64,000 bases of DNA. Origin: Branchipolynoe longqiensis (lineage: Eukaryota; Annelida; Polychaeta; Phyllodocida; Polynoidae). A program made the position numbers and the translations under genes. Where the stretch lies: positions 11,394,963 to 11,458,962 of the forward strand of contig CM059194.1 of assembly GCA_030323885.1 (NCBI GenBank). The letters are read 5' to 3'. This document shows positions 22,746-32,943 of this stretch, one piece after another. The notes beneath the pieces are model-generated. The model was given only the letters and a program-made list of their open reading frames with translations, was not told the DNA's origin and did no database searches. Position 1 is the stretch's first letter. The number at the start of each line of letters is the position of its first letter.

Positions 22746-23640
22746 TTAACCCTGCACTGTCGATGCCATCTCACTGCCAAATTTCATTAACTGTTTTGAC
22801 ATGCGACAATTAATCGGTGGGAGGGTCTATCCAGTCACGTGGCCCTGACTCGTGTTGCCAGCAGTTCTCCGTGGGAGTGACACCCATGTGCTTGACTAGT
22901 CATCCGGGACCAGTGTAGCAGCTGACATGTTACCCACAGCCCTTTTCGATCAGTGGGAGCTGAAATGTCAAAAGTTTTGAAATTTCAATTCAAACATTCA
23001 TATGTATTGCTGCACATGACAAAACTGAACAGAGCATCCTCTACCACATGTAATGGGGCCCTGGTGGTGGAGTGTCCGACTTGGCATGAGCCCACAACTC
23101 AAACACTCTAATCTAATCTAATCAGAAAGCAACATTTTGGAAGTAATATAAGACTGCATTGCAGGGTGACAGTTGGCCCACGGTGTAGAGGAGGTGGGGA
23201 GGAGAGAATGCCTGCTCTGCAGTGAATATCATGGAGGTTAAGGTTCTTAGAGAGAAGCATTCAGGGGCTGCCATTATTTATATTCACATAATATATTATA
23301 TAGTACATAATTCGGCCAGCGCGCGCGGTGGGAGTTAACAAGGGAGGCGGAGATGTGGGGGTGGGGGTGGTGGCGGTGGTTGGTGGGGTGGTGGAGAGGG
23401 CTTTGGGGGAGGGCTGTGTCAGATATCAGAACGTGACTATTACCAGATGTACGCAGCCAGATGTATCCCCTTGGAAACGCCCCCTTAACATTCCACAATT
23501 ATTGTAATTTGTCGTCTGCTACAACCAAACGCCTCCTATTTTTCTGGATGTCAAATCGACTTAGGTTGTGTTTTCCTTTAATTTCAGTAATCTTGGTTGT
23601 CAACTGCTATCATGATTTATGTATTGCTGCGTGGAATGAG
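22746..23640. other. no gene recognised
   Basis: Mixed unique sequence. A GGTGGGGGTGG run is at 23355-23400. Confidence 0.4.
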
Positions 23641-23645
23641 TTTAA

Positions 23646-23993
23646 AGTTGCATGGTCCGATGGCTTTAAGCTTCTGTCATTTTTCTGAGATAAATATATT
23701 TATAGATTGGTCATAATAATCTATCTTACTTTAAGTTGAATTGACTTTTATTTTAAATGGCTAACATTTGATTGAACTTCAAACATGTCAAATTACTTTT
23801 GGCAAGCATGCCAAAACTGACACTATAGGCTTCTGCAGTAACTAACAGGTTCTATTAAATTGCCTCAGTGTTCCCTTCTGTGTGACAGCAAATGCTTAAT
23901 AAGTGCATCATTATCTAAGTTAGATATGTAGAATGAAATCTAGATAATTGCTTTGGTTTTGACAAATGTTATGTTTGATCGGACTATGCAGCT
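23646..23993 (+). mobile_element. MITE T3
   Basis: AGTTGCATGGTCCGATGG to GACTATGCAGCT; TTAA at 23642-23645, TTCAA (one insertion or change) at the right. Confidence 0.85.
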
Positions 23994-24117
23994 TCAACAT
24001 TGAATTAAAACCCAACACGTGAGTGTAAACTGAAGGACATTCCATAACACTCGACACGCCCCCTGGGTTGAACAGCCAGAACTAAACGATTGAATGCGCC
24101 GATTAGGAAAGAGGGGA

Positions 24118-24446
24118 AAGGAAAGCTTGTTTTATTTAATGACACCTCTAGAGCACATTGACTTTTATCATTGGCTATTGGACATCAAACTTATGGTCAT
24201 TCTGACATATATCTTTGGAGGAAACCCACTGCCGCCAGATAGGCTACTCTTTCCGATAAGCAGCAAAGGGTCTTTTATATGCACTTTCCCTAAGACAGGA
24301 CAGCACATACCACAGCCTTTGATGAACAGGTTGTAGACCACTGGGTGGAATGGAAAATAGCCCAAACTGCAAAGCAGGATTGATTGGATGACCCACACCA
24401 TCACAGGTGGACACTCTACCGCCTGAGCTACATCCTGCTCCCCCCC
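24118..24446 (-). mobile_element. SINE-W copy 1
   Basis: On the minus strand the head is tRNA-like (GGATGTAGCTCAGGCGGTAG, A box), followed by GGGCTATTTTCC, AACCTGTTCATCAAAGG, CATATAAAAGACCC and GGCAGTGGGTTTCCTCC. I recognise this as a widespread molluscan SINE body. Tail at the left end. Confidence 0.8.
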
Positions 24447-24800
24447 CCCCCCCACCGGAAAGAGGAGACCAGACGATGATACTGGTGTTTGGGAAATTAG
24501 TTATTTATTATTTTTAGTCAATATCAGGTACAGTTTATTAGTCAAGTTGGTCAATATCAATAGTGGCCTACATCCAGTGGAACAGGGAGGGAGCCCAACG
24601 AGGGAGAACCCCGAGCCGAGCCCTACGGAGTAGCATACAAAATTGGGTGGGTGGGTTTGGTAAAGGTTTGTATATCGCTTCCCTGTAGGAGGGCTGAATG
24701 AATACGGGGGTAGGGGTGGAGGGGGGATCAAGGTCGCAGTGTCCGTTTTTCCTACTAGGTGGGGTGGCGGCTACCCTCACCGAATCAACTACAAATCAGA
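24447..24800. other. no gene recognised
   Basis: Short C-run next to the SINE, then GC-richer unique sequence. Confidence 0.4.
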
Positions 24801-25565
24801 AATTATGCGCCACCTACCCGGACGAGCCCCGGATTTTAGCCGGACCACTCCTGGACCACTCCCCCGGACCACCCCGGACAGCTCTGGATAAAATCGCTAT
24901 TTTGGTTGTTTTGGGGCCCGCTATCACACCTACCCGGACGAGCCACGGTCTAGCCATGGACCAGAGGCCGGATCACCCCCGGACTACCAAGTGTATCCAG
25001 GGAGTAGTCATGGATCAGTCCCGGACTTGCTCCTGCTATATATATACTAAAACGGGGCTCATCCTGGGCTGATCCGTGGTAAACCGGGCTGTCCGTGGCG
25101 ATCTGTGGTTAATCTATGGTCATCCGGCTTGTCCAGGTCTTATCTGGACAGTCCTGGAGTGGTCCATGGCTATGTCGGGGCTAGCCCGGGGCTGGTCCAG
25201 GTTAAACCGTGGCTAAAACATGGCCCATCCGGTTTAAACAACACCTGGACTGCCACGGACTGCCCCAGACGGTACACAGACCACCCCCGGAGCACACCCG
25301 GAATACCCGGATTACACCCGGATGATGCTGGATGAGGCCAGATCGAGCCTGGATTGCTATATTCCCCGGATCGCCCTGGATGTTTTAAACATTTTAAAAC
25401 ATCCGGGGCTGACCCCGGATGAGACCGGACCAGCCAAGAATCACCAAGGATCACCAAGAATGAGCCACGGATGAGCCACGGATCATGCCGGATCGCCACG
25501 GACTACGCCGGATCACGGTCCGGGGCTCGTCCGGCCCCTGATCCGCGTAGGTGTGACCTAGGCTT
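24800..25565. mobile_element. H8-type element, CCGGA-word repeat block
   Basis: Left sequence CTATCACACCTACCCGGACG (near 24920) and right sequence CGTAGGTGTGACCTAGGC are roughly inverted. Between them almost everything is variants of CCGGACCACCCC, GGATCACC and CCGTGGC. The family-style palindromic core GATGTTTTAAACATTTTAAA lies at about 25379-25398. The ends are less clear than in the other H copies. Confidence 0.6.
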
Positions 25566-25573
25566 AAGATTAC

Positions 25574-25920
25574 AAAAAAAAGTTTGTTTTATTTAACGAC
25601 GCCTCTAGAGCACATCGATTTTTATCATCGGCTATTGGACGTCAACCATATGGTCAGAATATTCTGACTTATTTATTTGTGGAGGAAACCTGCTGCTGCC
25701 ACATAGGCTACTCTTTCCAATAAGCAGCAAGGGATATTGTATATGCACTTTCCTACAAACAGGACAGCACATACCACAGCCTTTGATGAACCAGTTGTGG
25801 ACCATTGGTTGGAACGGAAAACAGCCCAAACTGCAAATGGGTGCACTGAGCAGGATTCGATCGGATGACCCAAACCTTCACAGGTTGACACGTTACTGCC
25901 TGAGATAAGTCCCGCTCCCC
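25574..25920 (-). mobile_element. SINE-W copy 2
   Basis: Same layout as 24118-24446, including CTCTAGAGCACATCGATTTT at the tail side and GCGGGACTTATCTCAGGC at the head. Confidence 0.8.
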
Positions 25921-26072
25921 TAAGATTACAAATATATGAATTGTATTACACAAATATATGAATTGTATTAAAATATATGATGTTTTATAGTGTTTTATTC
26001 CATCGTGTTTTATTCCAATAGCTTTTAATTCCGTCGCCAAAAAAAAAGGTGCGTATCAACTGAAAATACTGT

Positions 26073-26575
26073 CATGGGGGGTGATGAAAATGGGAAATAC
26101 TGCGCCTAGAGCGGGACTCGAACCCACATGTCTTTGCATTCTGGGCCAGTGTGCTAACCATTACACCACCTAGGCTCCCTGATATCAACACATTACCCAC
26201 GCCTACCTGTCTATGCGGCTCCTTGCCTGAGAGGTCAGTGCAGACCACTACACTCGTCCCCCTGGAATTGTAAGTCTTTTAATGATTACAATTACATACA
26301 TACAGGCAATGCACTAACACATACATACACAGGGTAGGTTCAACAACTATACAGTGTGTAGCTTGTACAGGATGCTGGTCATGGCACCAGTGTTGTGGGG
26401 GTGATGAAAATGGGAAATATTGTGCCTAGAGTGGGACTCGAACCCACATCTCTTTGCATTCCAGGCCAGTGTGTTAACCATTACACCACCTAGGCTCCCT
26501 GATATCAACACACTACCCACACCTACCTGTCTATGCGGCTCCTTGCCTGAGAGGTCATTGCAGACCACTAGACAT
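26073..26575 (-). mobile_element. SINE-B, 1.6-unit tandem
   Basis: Two tRNA-like heads (at about 26103-26177 and 26420-26495, minus) lie 318 bp apart in direct order, joined by one complete body. The tRNA part has a 7-bp acceptor pairing (GCCTAGG with TCTAGGC), GTGTAATGGTTAGCACAC as D arm and GGGTTCGAGTCCCG as T arm. The anticodon stem does not pair, so it is not a functional tRNA. The closest tRNA by eye is Gln/Glu. Confidence 0.8.
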
Positions 26576-26670
26576 TAACGAATTATCGGTCAAATGAATC
26601 ATCGCATATGTACCTATTTACCTATACGCCTATGCACCTGTGTACCTGTGTACCAATGTATATGTGCATA

Positions 26671-27350
26671 TGTTTGGTTGGTTTGTTGTTGTTTTAAGCC
26701 CTAGCAACATCTAAGGTCATATCAGGACAGGTACCGACTTGTTCCAGTTCGCACTCGTGGCGACTTTATAGTGCTGCCCCCACTGGGAAATCGGGCCACT
26801 AGCACCATTACCCAATATCGCACTCTATCACATTATCCTAGCACTGAGCTAACCAGCCATTGCCCTTCCTATTAAAGTTGCATAGTCCGATGCTTTTGAG
26901 TTTTTGCTATTTTCTGAGATAATTATTATACTAATCGTTATAATCTACTTTACTTTTGTTTGAAGTAACTTTAGTTTTAAATGGCTAAGTTTGGAGATAT
27001 TTGATGTCAAAACATGCCAAAATACTTTTGGCAAGCATGCCAAAATTCTGACACCATATACTTCAGTAGTAATGGTTTCTATTAATTGACTCATTATGCC
27101 CTTCTATGCAGCAACAAATGCTTGATACGTGCACCAGTGTCTAAGTTGAATATGTAGAATCAAATCTAGATAAGTGTTTTGGTTTTGAAAATTTGATGTT
27201 TTCATCGGACTATGCAACTTTAATACTGAGCGCAAGGCTAGGAAGCGACAAGTATCAATTTTAAAGTCATTGGTTTGACTGGACCGCGAACCAAACTCCC
27301 AACCTTCCACACATGAGGTTCGCGGTCTACCGATTAGGCCACCGCGCCCG
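26671..27350 (-). mobile_element. SINE-A copy split by MITE T4
   Basis: Tail and body at 26671-26875, head part 27224-27350. Removing 26876-27219 and one TTAA restores the SINE order CTTCCTATTAATACTGAGCG. Confidence 0.85.
26876..27219 (+). mobile_element. MITE T4, inserted in SINE-A
   Basis: AGTTGCATAGTCCGATGC to GACTATGCAACT, with TTAA at 26872-26875 and 27220-27223. Because the host is a known repeat with a single TTAA, this copy shows the duplication is TTAA. Confidence 0.9.
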
Positions 27351-27351
27351 G

Positions 27352-27695
27352 TTTTGTTTGTTTGTTGTTGTTTTATGTCCTAGCAACATCTAAGGTCATA
27401 TCAGGACGGGTAACGACTTGTGACAGTGCGCACTCATGGCGACTTTATAGTGCTGCCCCACTGGAAGACCAGGCCACCAGCACCATGACCTGATATCCCA
27501 CCCAGTCACATTATCCTGATACTGAGCAAACCAGTCCTTGCCCTATCCTAATAATGCCGAGCACCAGGCTAGGAAGCGACAAGTATCAATTTTTAAGTCA
27601 GTGGTTTGACTCGACCGGGGTTCGAACCCACGACCCCAAGATCTACCAACACGGGAGACGGACGCTCTAACTCATTCGGCCTTCCCGTCTGGTAC
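27352..27695 (-). mobile_element. SINE-A copy, full length
   Basis: Tail TGTTGTTTTATGTCCTAGC to head GGCCTTCCCGTCTGGT. Clean B box GGTTCGAACCC. Confidence 0.9.
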
Positions 27696-27699
27696 TGTA

Positions 27700-27840
27700 C
27701 CTAGGTACATAACATAGGTACATTATGTACATACATACACATGTACATACATACATATATACATAATATAAACATACATATGAACATATATATGTATGTG
27801 TATAATTATGTATATATAATGTATATATATATATGATTAC
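27700..27840. repeat. AT/ACAT microsatellite
   Basis: TACATACATACACATGTACA and TATATATGTAT runs. Confidence 0.85.
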
Positions 27841-28400
27841 AGGGGGTCGCTGATGTCAGGTACATCTGTACCCATAATACGTCAACCAAAGGCCGAGTCT
27901 GATTACTCTCCGGCGATGGTTGTGGCGGAGCAGAAGGACTTTGGCGTGGATGTCCGAAGGTAGTCTGTGTCAGCAAACTGAAAGGTCTTCCTGTGTGGAG
28001 GGGGGAGGAGGGGAGGAGGGGAGGAGGAGAGGGATCAGGAGGGCAAGCAAGGGTCAGAAGTCACACAAAGTAAACTTTAGCAAAGGGTTCAATGGGCATC
28101 GGCACCGCCCGTCAATATCCCACTCGGCCGGGTCCAGTGGGCGCAGATAGCTCAGTGTAGTTGGGTGTATGCGCGCCACCGCCGGCCAGCCCCAGGAGCC
28201 ATTTGCGACTGTATCCGGCGGGAGACGGTTCAAGAAGCGCGGGAAGATGAATGAGTTTGTCGTCTGCTTTTTGTGTATGAGCGGCGTTTCGCGCGCTTTT
28301 GCTCCAAGAGCTACGAGGCGAGGATGGAGGTTGCCGTGGTTACGAGCAGACGATACGGCGATGGGCGGATAACAGTCAGGTGTGTTTGGTTTATTGAAGC
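27841..28400 (+). other. CpG-rich unique segment, function unknown
   Basis: 28080-28390 has many CpG and no recognised repeat, which is rare in this window. Overlapping open frames (28169-28372, 28273-28560) exist but show no domain, and the second runs into a SINE fragment. It could be an enhancer, an exon of unknown gene or a non-coding RNA start. Confidence 0.35.
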
Positions 28401-28495
28401 TCTAGATAAATATATTTACTTCAGTCCCCCCCTTATTTTCCCCCATCCCATCCCACTCCTGTCATGGAGACAGGGAGTGCTGCTGGGAGTGCATA

Positions 28496-28553
28496 TGTTG
28501 GTTGGTTGTTGGAGTTTTGCGTCCTGGCAACCTCTAAGGTCTTATCAGGACGG
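28496..28553 (-). mobile_element. SINE-A tail fragment
   Basis: GTTGGTTGTTGGAGTTTTGC and CTCTAAGGTCTTATCAGGAC only. Confidence 0.75.
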
Positions 28554-28680
28554 TGAGTAACTATGTTGTGAAGCATGCTTATGGGTGAGATTGTGAGCGA
28601 TAATGAGCTGGTGTTCTAATTTTGCAAGGGGAGCTTGGAGGTGTCATGGTTGCTATAGCATAGAAGTGAGTGGAATGGGT

Positions 28681-29035
28681 GGTTGGTTGGTTATTGGAGT
28701 TTTAGATCCTGGCAACATCTAAGGTCATATCAGGATGGGTACCGACTCGTGACAATGCGCACTCATGTCGACTTCATAGTGCTGCCTCACTAGTTGGCTA
28801 GGCTGCCACCACCATGACCCGATATCCCACTCAGTCACATTATCCTGACACTGACCCAACCAGTTTTTATCCTATCCTATTAATACCGAGCACCTCACTA
28901 GGAAGTGACAAGTATCAATTTTTTAACTCATTCGTTTGACTCGACCAATGTTCGAACCCACGACTCCACAGGTTCGGATTCCCTGATCTCCCAAAACAGA
29001 CGGATGCTCAACTCATTCGTCCATCCCATCTGGTC
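28681..29035 (-). mobile_element. SINE-A copy, full length
   Basis: Tail GGTTGGTTATTGGAGTTTTA to head CCATCCCATCTGGT. Confidence 0.85.
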
Positions 29036-29059
29036 AAAGGGACTGGAAGAAGACTGGTG

Positions 29060-29329
29060 TAATGCGCGCTACACACATACCGTTTACAATCGTTTTTGCG
29101 CACCCACCTACCGTATACGATCTAAAACTGCCCAAAAATCGTGAGGTGTGCACTCCCCTAGCACACCTACCGATTGCGATTCGCGATTTTTAGGGCTAAA
29201 ACGGTAGGTGTGCGCTAGCCTTACGATTGCGATTCGCGATTCGAAAAATGAATCGGCCCGTTTTCAGTTTTAAGCGGATCGGGAGTTTTAGTGCGCGAAT
29301 CCTATACGCTATGTGTGTACCTGGCATTA
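29060..29329. mobile_element. MITE V1
   Basis: Ends TAATGCGCGCTACACACATA and TGTGTGTACCTGGCATTA. The interior repeats words such as CGATTGCGATTCGCGATTCG. V2 at 30386-30666 is a related copy in the opposite orientation. Confidence 0.75.
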
Positions 29330-29636
29330 GAGAAGTGAAAAACAAAGAAGCATCGTGCAGATGTTTCTCTGGTGAAATGATAAGGATATGTTCATATATA
29401 GGCCAGGGTTGCACTCTCCCCCCACTCCTTCACACACACACTCTCCCCCACACCGCTGAGTTCATTGCGCATGCTTAGACCACGTGATCGGAGAGGTGTG
29501 ACTGATCCATCTCCTAGACCTACTTGTAAATAGATAGGCGCTTGTGCCTGGTGACCCAAGTGTAGTTCTATTGCGATAAAGCGCTGGTTCGCAGCGACTC
29601 TTATTGGAACTACGTAGTGATATGCGTAGTGATATA

Positions 29637-30095
29637 CAGTCAGCTCTGGTTAATTCGACACTGGTTAATCTGACAATTTTGCTTACTGATACAAGTTCAG
29701 GCCTAACAGATTTCCCCAATGTTAATCAATGCTAATTACTCTGGTTAACCTAACACTCACTTTCCGACATGGACACTGCTTTTTGTAACAAACATGCCTG
29801 TAGCTCTGGTTAATTTGACAGTTGAAATCCATCAAACATGAATTAGCACTAATATCCCAGATTTAGACCTTCTTTCAATGGCAATTCTCCCACCAGTTAG
29901 GCTGGAAAGTACCCGACTAGAGTGGTTCCAGATTATGCCGACAGATGTCACTAGCTGAACTGGAGGGGTGCAATACATGAAGAGAGCGGCAGTGAAATTC
30001 CAGAAGAAGAAAAAAGTCTAAATTGGTTAATCCGACAATTTGATATGCGACATTAGTTGGTGTGTGACAATGTGTCGGATTAACCAGAGTTAGTC
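29637..30095. mobile_element. MITE P3 (pogo/Tigger-like)
   Basis: Ends CAGTCAGCTCTGGTTAATTC and GGATTAACCAGAGTTAGTCA, with internal GGTTAATCCGACAATTTGA motifs. TA precedes the left end. Confidence 0.75.
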
Positions 30096-30149
30096 ATTGA
30101 AGAACCTTTTCGGTGGTGGTGGTGCTGGTTGTGGGGCGGTGTTGATTTG

Positions 30150-30752
30150 TTTGCTTCTTGGAGTGTTACGTCCTGGCAACATCTCTAGTCATATCAGGAT
30201 GGGTACTGACATGTGACAGTGCACAGTCATGGCGGCTTTATAGTGCTGCCCCACTGACAAAGCAGGCCACCAGCACCATGTGTTGATATCCCACTCAGGT
30301 ACATTATCCTGAAATTGCAAACCACTCCTTGTCCTATCCTAATAATGCTGAGCACCAGGCTAGGAAGTGACAAGTATCAATTTTGTAATGCCTAGTACAC
30401 ACCTCCCGTATAGGATTCGCGCACTAAAACTCGCAACTCGACCCGACCCGCTTAAAACTGAAAACGGGCCGATTCATTTTTCGAATCGCGAATCGCAATC
30501 GTAAACGGCCGCTTTTAGCACTAAAAACTGAGTTTTATGCGCGAATCGCAATCGCTAGGTGTGCGCGGGGAGCGCACACCAAGCGATTTTTGTGGGCGAA
30601 ACGGGCAGTTTTCGATCGTATACGGGAGGTGTGCGCACACAAACGGTAGGTGTGTACCCGGCATTAGTTATTGGTTTGACTCGACTGGGAATTAAACTCC
30701 TGACCTTCCGCATCGGAAACCTTCGCCCTACCGATTCGGCTACTGCATCTGG
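30150..30752 (-). mobile_element. SINE-A copy split by MITE V2
   Basis: Tail and body to AGTGACAAGTATCAATTTTG, then V2, then TTATTGGTTTGACTCGACTG and the head ending CGATTCGGCTACTGCATCTG. Confidence 0.85.
30386..30666. mobile_element. MITE V2, inserted in SINE-A
   Basis: TAATGCCTAGTACACACCTC to GGTGTGTACCCGGCATTA. The target duplication is TA or TAA/TTA; the flanking SINE does not settle which. Confidence 0.8.
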
Positions 30753-30967
30753 TGGAGGTTTTTGATGAAGAACAATTACATTAGAATTTGGGAATTTTGT
30801 GTCGGAATTGATTTATTACGGTCAAACATAGATTGACGATTTTACATGATGTGCTATATTATTGTCTAGCGATCTGCGTTAATTTGCATTTTGATTCTCT
30901 ACACGAATCGGAATAATATGGTTACAGATTAGTTTGTTTTTGTTTTCTTTGGTATATTAGTTGATAA

Positions 30968-31303
30968 AGCGGCTGTCACACCTTGCTGGATTGAGTTACA
31001 GACAGAATTCTCTAGTCCGGTGGTGATAAGTATCAAAATATATTAAAATGTGTCAAAATGTTGCGCTATCGGGTCAATGGCCGCTGGACGAATGGACATG
31101 AAACAGACATGAAACGGACATGATACAGACATGAACAGATAGCCCATGGACAAAACAAACTCCAACCGGACAAGATCTGTAGACGTCAATCAGGTGGCAT
31201 CCATTCCTAGTTCTGTGCATGTTCAAAACTTGTACGGACACGAACCAGACTTTGTTCGGTTTCTGCCCGTTTCCCCCAATCCGGTGAGGTGTGACAGGGC
31301 CTT
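30968..31303. mobile_element. MITE H2 (TAA), GGACATGAAAC words
   Basis: Ends AGCGGCTGTCACACCTTG and GGTGTGACAGGGCCT, TAA at 30965-30967 and 31304-31306. Internal ACATGAAACAGACATGAAAC tandem. Core GTGCATGTTCAAAACTTG near 31215-31232. It sits inside the alternative-tail SINE-A (TTAGTTGA|TAA). Confidence 0.85.
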
Positions 31304-31505
31304 TAATCAGGGAATATTTCAACTGCAGACAATTGGTCTTCCTCATTCCACTGGTCCTTGCCCGACCTAGTAATGGTACCTGTCACACTAGGTAGCGACA
31401 TGTATACATCTTAAAGTTATTAGTTTCACTTGGTCGGGTTTCAACCGAATCCTACGACCTACCAAATTGGGAAACGTAATCTCTACTCATTTGACCATTC
31501 CGTCC
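31304..31505 (-). mobile_element. SINE-A with alternative 3' tail, interrupted by H2
   Basis: The tail starts at about 30953 (GGTATATTAGTTGATAA) and resumes at 31304 (TAATCAGGGAATATTTCAAC), then CATTCCACTGGTCC and the head. Confidence 0.75.
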
Positions 31506-31543
31506 GTATCTGTAACAAAGAGGGTCAATATTAGTTATTACTT

Positions 31544-31590
31544 GGTTGTTGGAGTTTTACGTCCTGGCAGCATTTAAGGTCATATCAGGG
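31544..31590 (-). mobile_element. SINE-A tail fragment
   Basis: GGTTGTTGGAGTTTTACGTC and GGTCATATCAGG. Confidence 0.7.
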
Positions 31591-32045
31591 CTCGGCCAAT
31601 ATTACTATTTATTGTATAGGCAAGTCATATAAGGCAAGTCATATATGCATGTGTTATTTTACACTTAGACTCTTTTTAATTGTAATATAACGCCATCTAA
31701 GCAATAAGCTACTTGAAGCAGCCGACATATTTTGGGGACCGGGCACAGTGACCGAATCGGTTAGAGCACAGGCCTCAAGGCGCGGGAGATCGGAGAAGGG
31801 TCCACAGCGAGGAAAGGGGGAAAAACGGGTGACCACTGTCCCATATTGAGCATACCCTTGCAGGAATAGTTTCCTATTCTTTAAGTCCTGATATTGTGTC
31901 ATTTAAACAGAAGTTGATGTAAATAAATTTAAAATATACTTCAAGCACTTTAATCTGTGCAAAAGATACATATATATTTGTAACTATGTCTGAACAAGAA
32001 ACTACTAAAAAAAATAATGGATGTATTGGATGGGACCTTTCCATA
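31591..32045. other. mostly unrecognised; SINE-A-like head at 31735-31800
   Basis: CAGTGACCGAATCGGTTAGA resembles the SINE-A head A box on the plus strand, without the body. Confidence 0.45.
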
Positions 32046-32050
32046 ATTTG

Positions 32051-32250
32051 AGCAAATCAGAGCTGTTCTTTTCGATTGCAAATGGCCGCCTCTTATGGGG
32101 GCCGCCATTTGCAATAAAAAAGAACAGCTCTGATTGGCTGACACTGAGAGCTGTTCCTCAGCCAATCAGAGCTGTTCTTTTTGATTGCAAATGGCGGCCC
32201 CCAGGGAGGTGGCCATTTGCAATAAAAAAGAACAGTTCTGATTGGCTGAC
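32051..32250. repeat. two tandem hairpins
   Basis: Hairpin 1: arms 32051-32090 and 32098-32140. Hairpin 2: arms 32159-32202 and 32208-32249. Both arms carry CAATCAGAGCTGTTCTTTT and GATTGCAAATGG with complement TTTGCAATAAAAAAGAACAG. The two hairpins are themselves direct duplicates about 108 bp apart. Confidence 0.9.
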
Positions 32251-32357
32251 ACTGAGTTCTCATGAAAACTAAACGAGGAAAATTGATTTCCTGCAAGTTC
32301 AAACAGGCTTCGACAAGTTCAAATGTGGCTGGTTGTCCCTCTCCTTTCAGCGCTGAA

Positions 32358-32642
32358 TATGCTTATGGGAGATCGGGACATTGATTCCCAGTCGAGTCAA
32401 CCCAATGACTTACAAAATTGATACGTGTCGCTTCCTAGCCTGGCGCTCGGCATTAATAGGACAGGGCAAGGACTGGTTAGCTCAGGGTCAGGATAATGTG
32501 ACTGAGTGGGATATCGGGTCAAGGTGCTGGTGGCCTGATTTTCAAATTGGGCAGCACTATACAGTCACCAACAGTGTGCAAGTCAGTACACATCCTGATA
32601 TGACGTTAGATGTTGTAAGGATGTAAAACTCCAACAACCAAC
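32358..32642 (+). mobile_element. SINE-A copy
   Basis: From GAGATCGGGACATTGATTCC through the body to the tail GTAAAACTCCAACAACCAAC; tRNA head truncated. Confidence 0.85.
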
Positions 32643-32943
32643 TGACAGATTTCGTGGGGGGGATTGAGGGGGGGGGGGGGGGCGACTGAGTTCCACGCAC
32701 ACTGGGCAGTGCCTGCGTGCAATACAATGGCGCACCTTGCCGATAGGGTGCGTTGATAATTTGACGTCGCAGATAAATGACGCATGCGCACGACAAATAG
32801 AGCCGCTTCCTTTCCGCTGCCATATCAGCTCCATTTGTCACGCCTCTCCAAGCACAATCTGTGCACACATTACGTGCGCAGAAAAGTCAGTGTCCCTCTG
32901 GAATGTATGTCTTCTGAGTGTATTGTACGTTGGTCATTAAGGA
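32643..32943. other. no gene recognised
   Basis: G run at 32672-32684, then moderately GC-rich unique sequence. Confidence 0.4.

Noticed and set aside
22004..22813. 269-residue Pro/Ser/Leu frame
   Set aside because: Product of the C/T tract; the opposite strand is equally open (Gly/Arg/Glu).
26103..26177. tRNA gene (Gln/Glu-like) on the minus strand, and similar at 26420, 56560, 56875
   Set aside because: Acceptor, D and T arms look good but the anticodon stem does not pair, and the segment recurs as part of SINE-B.
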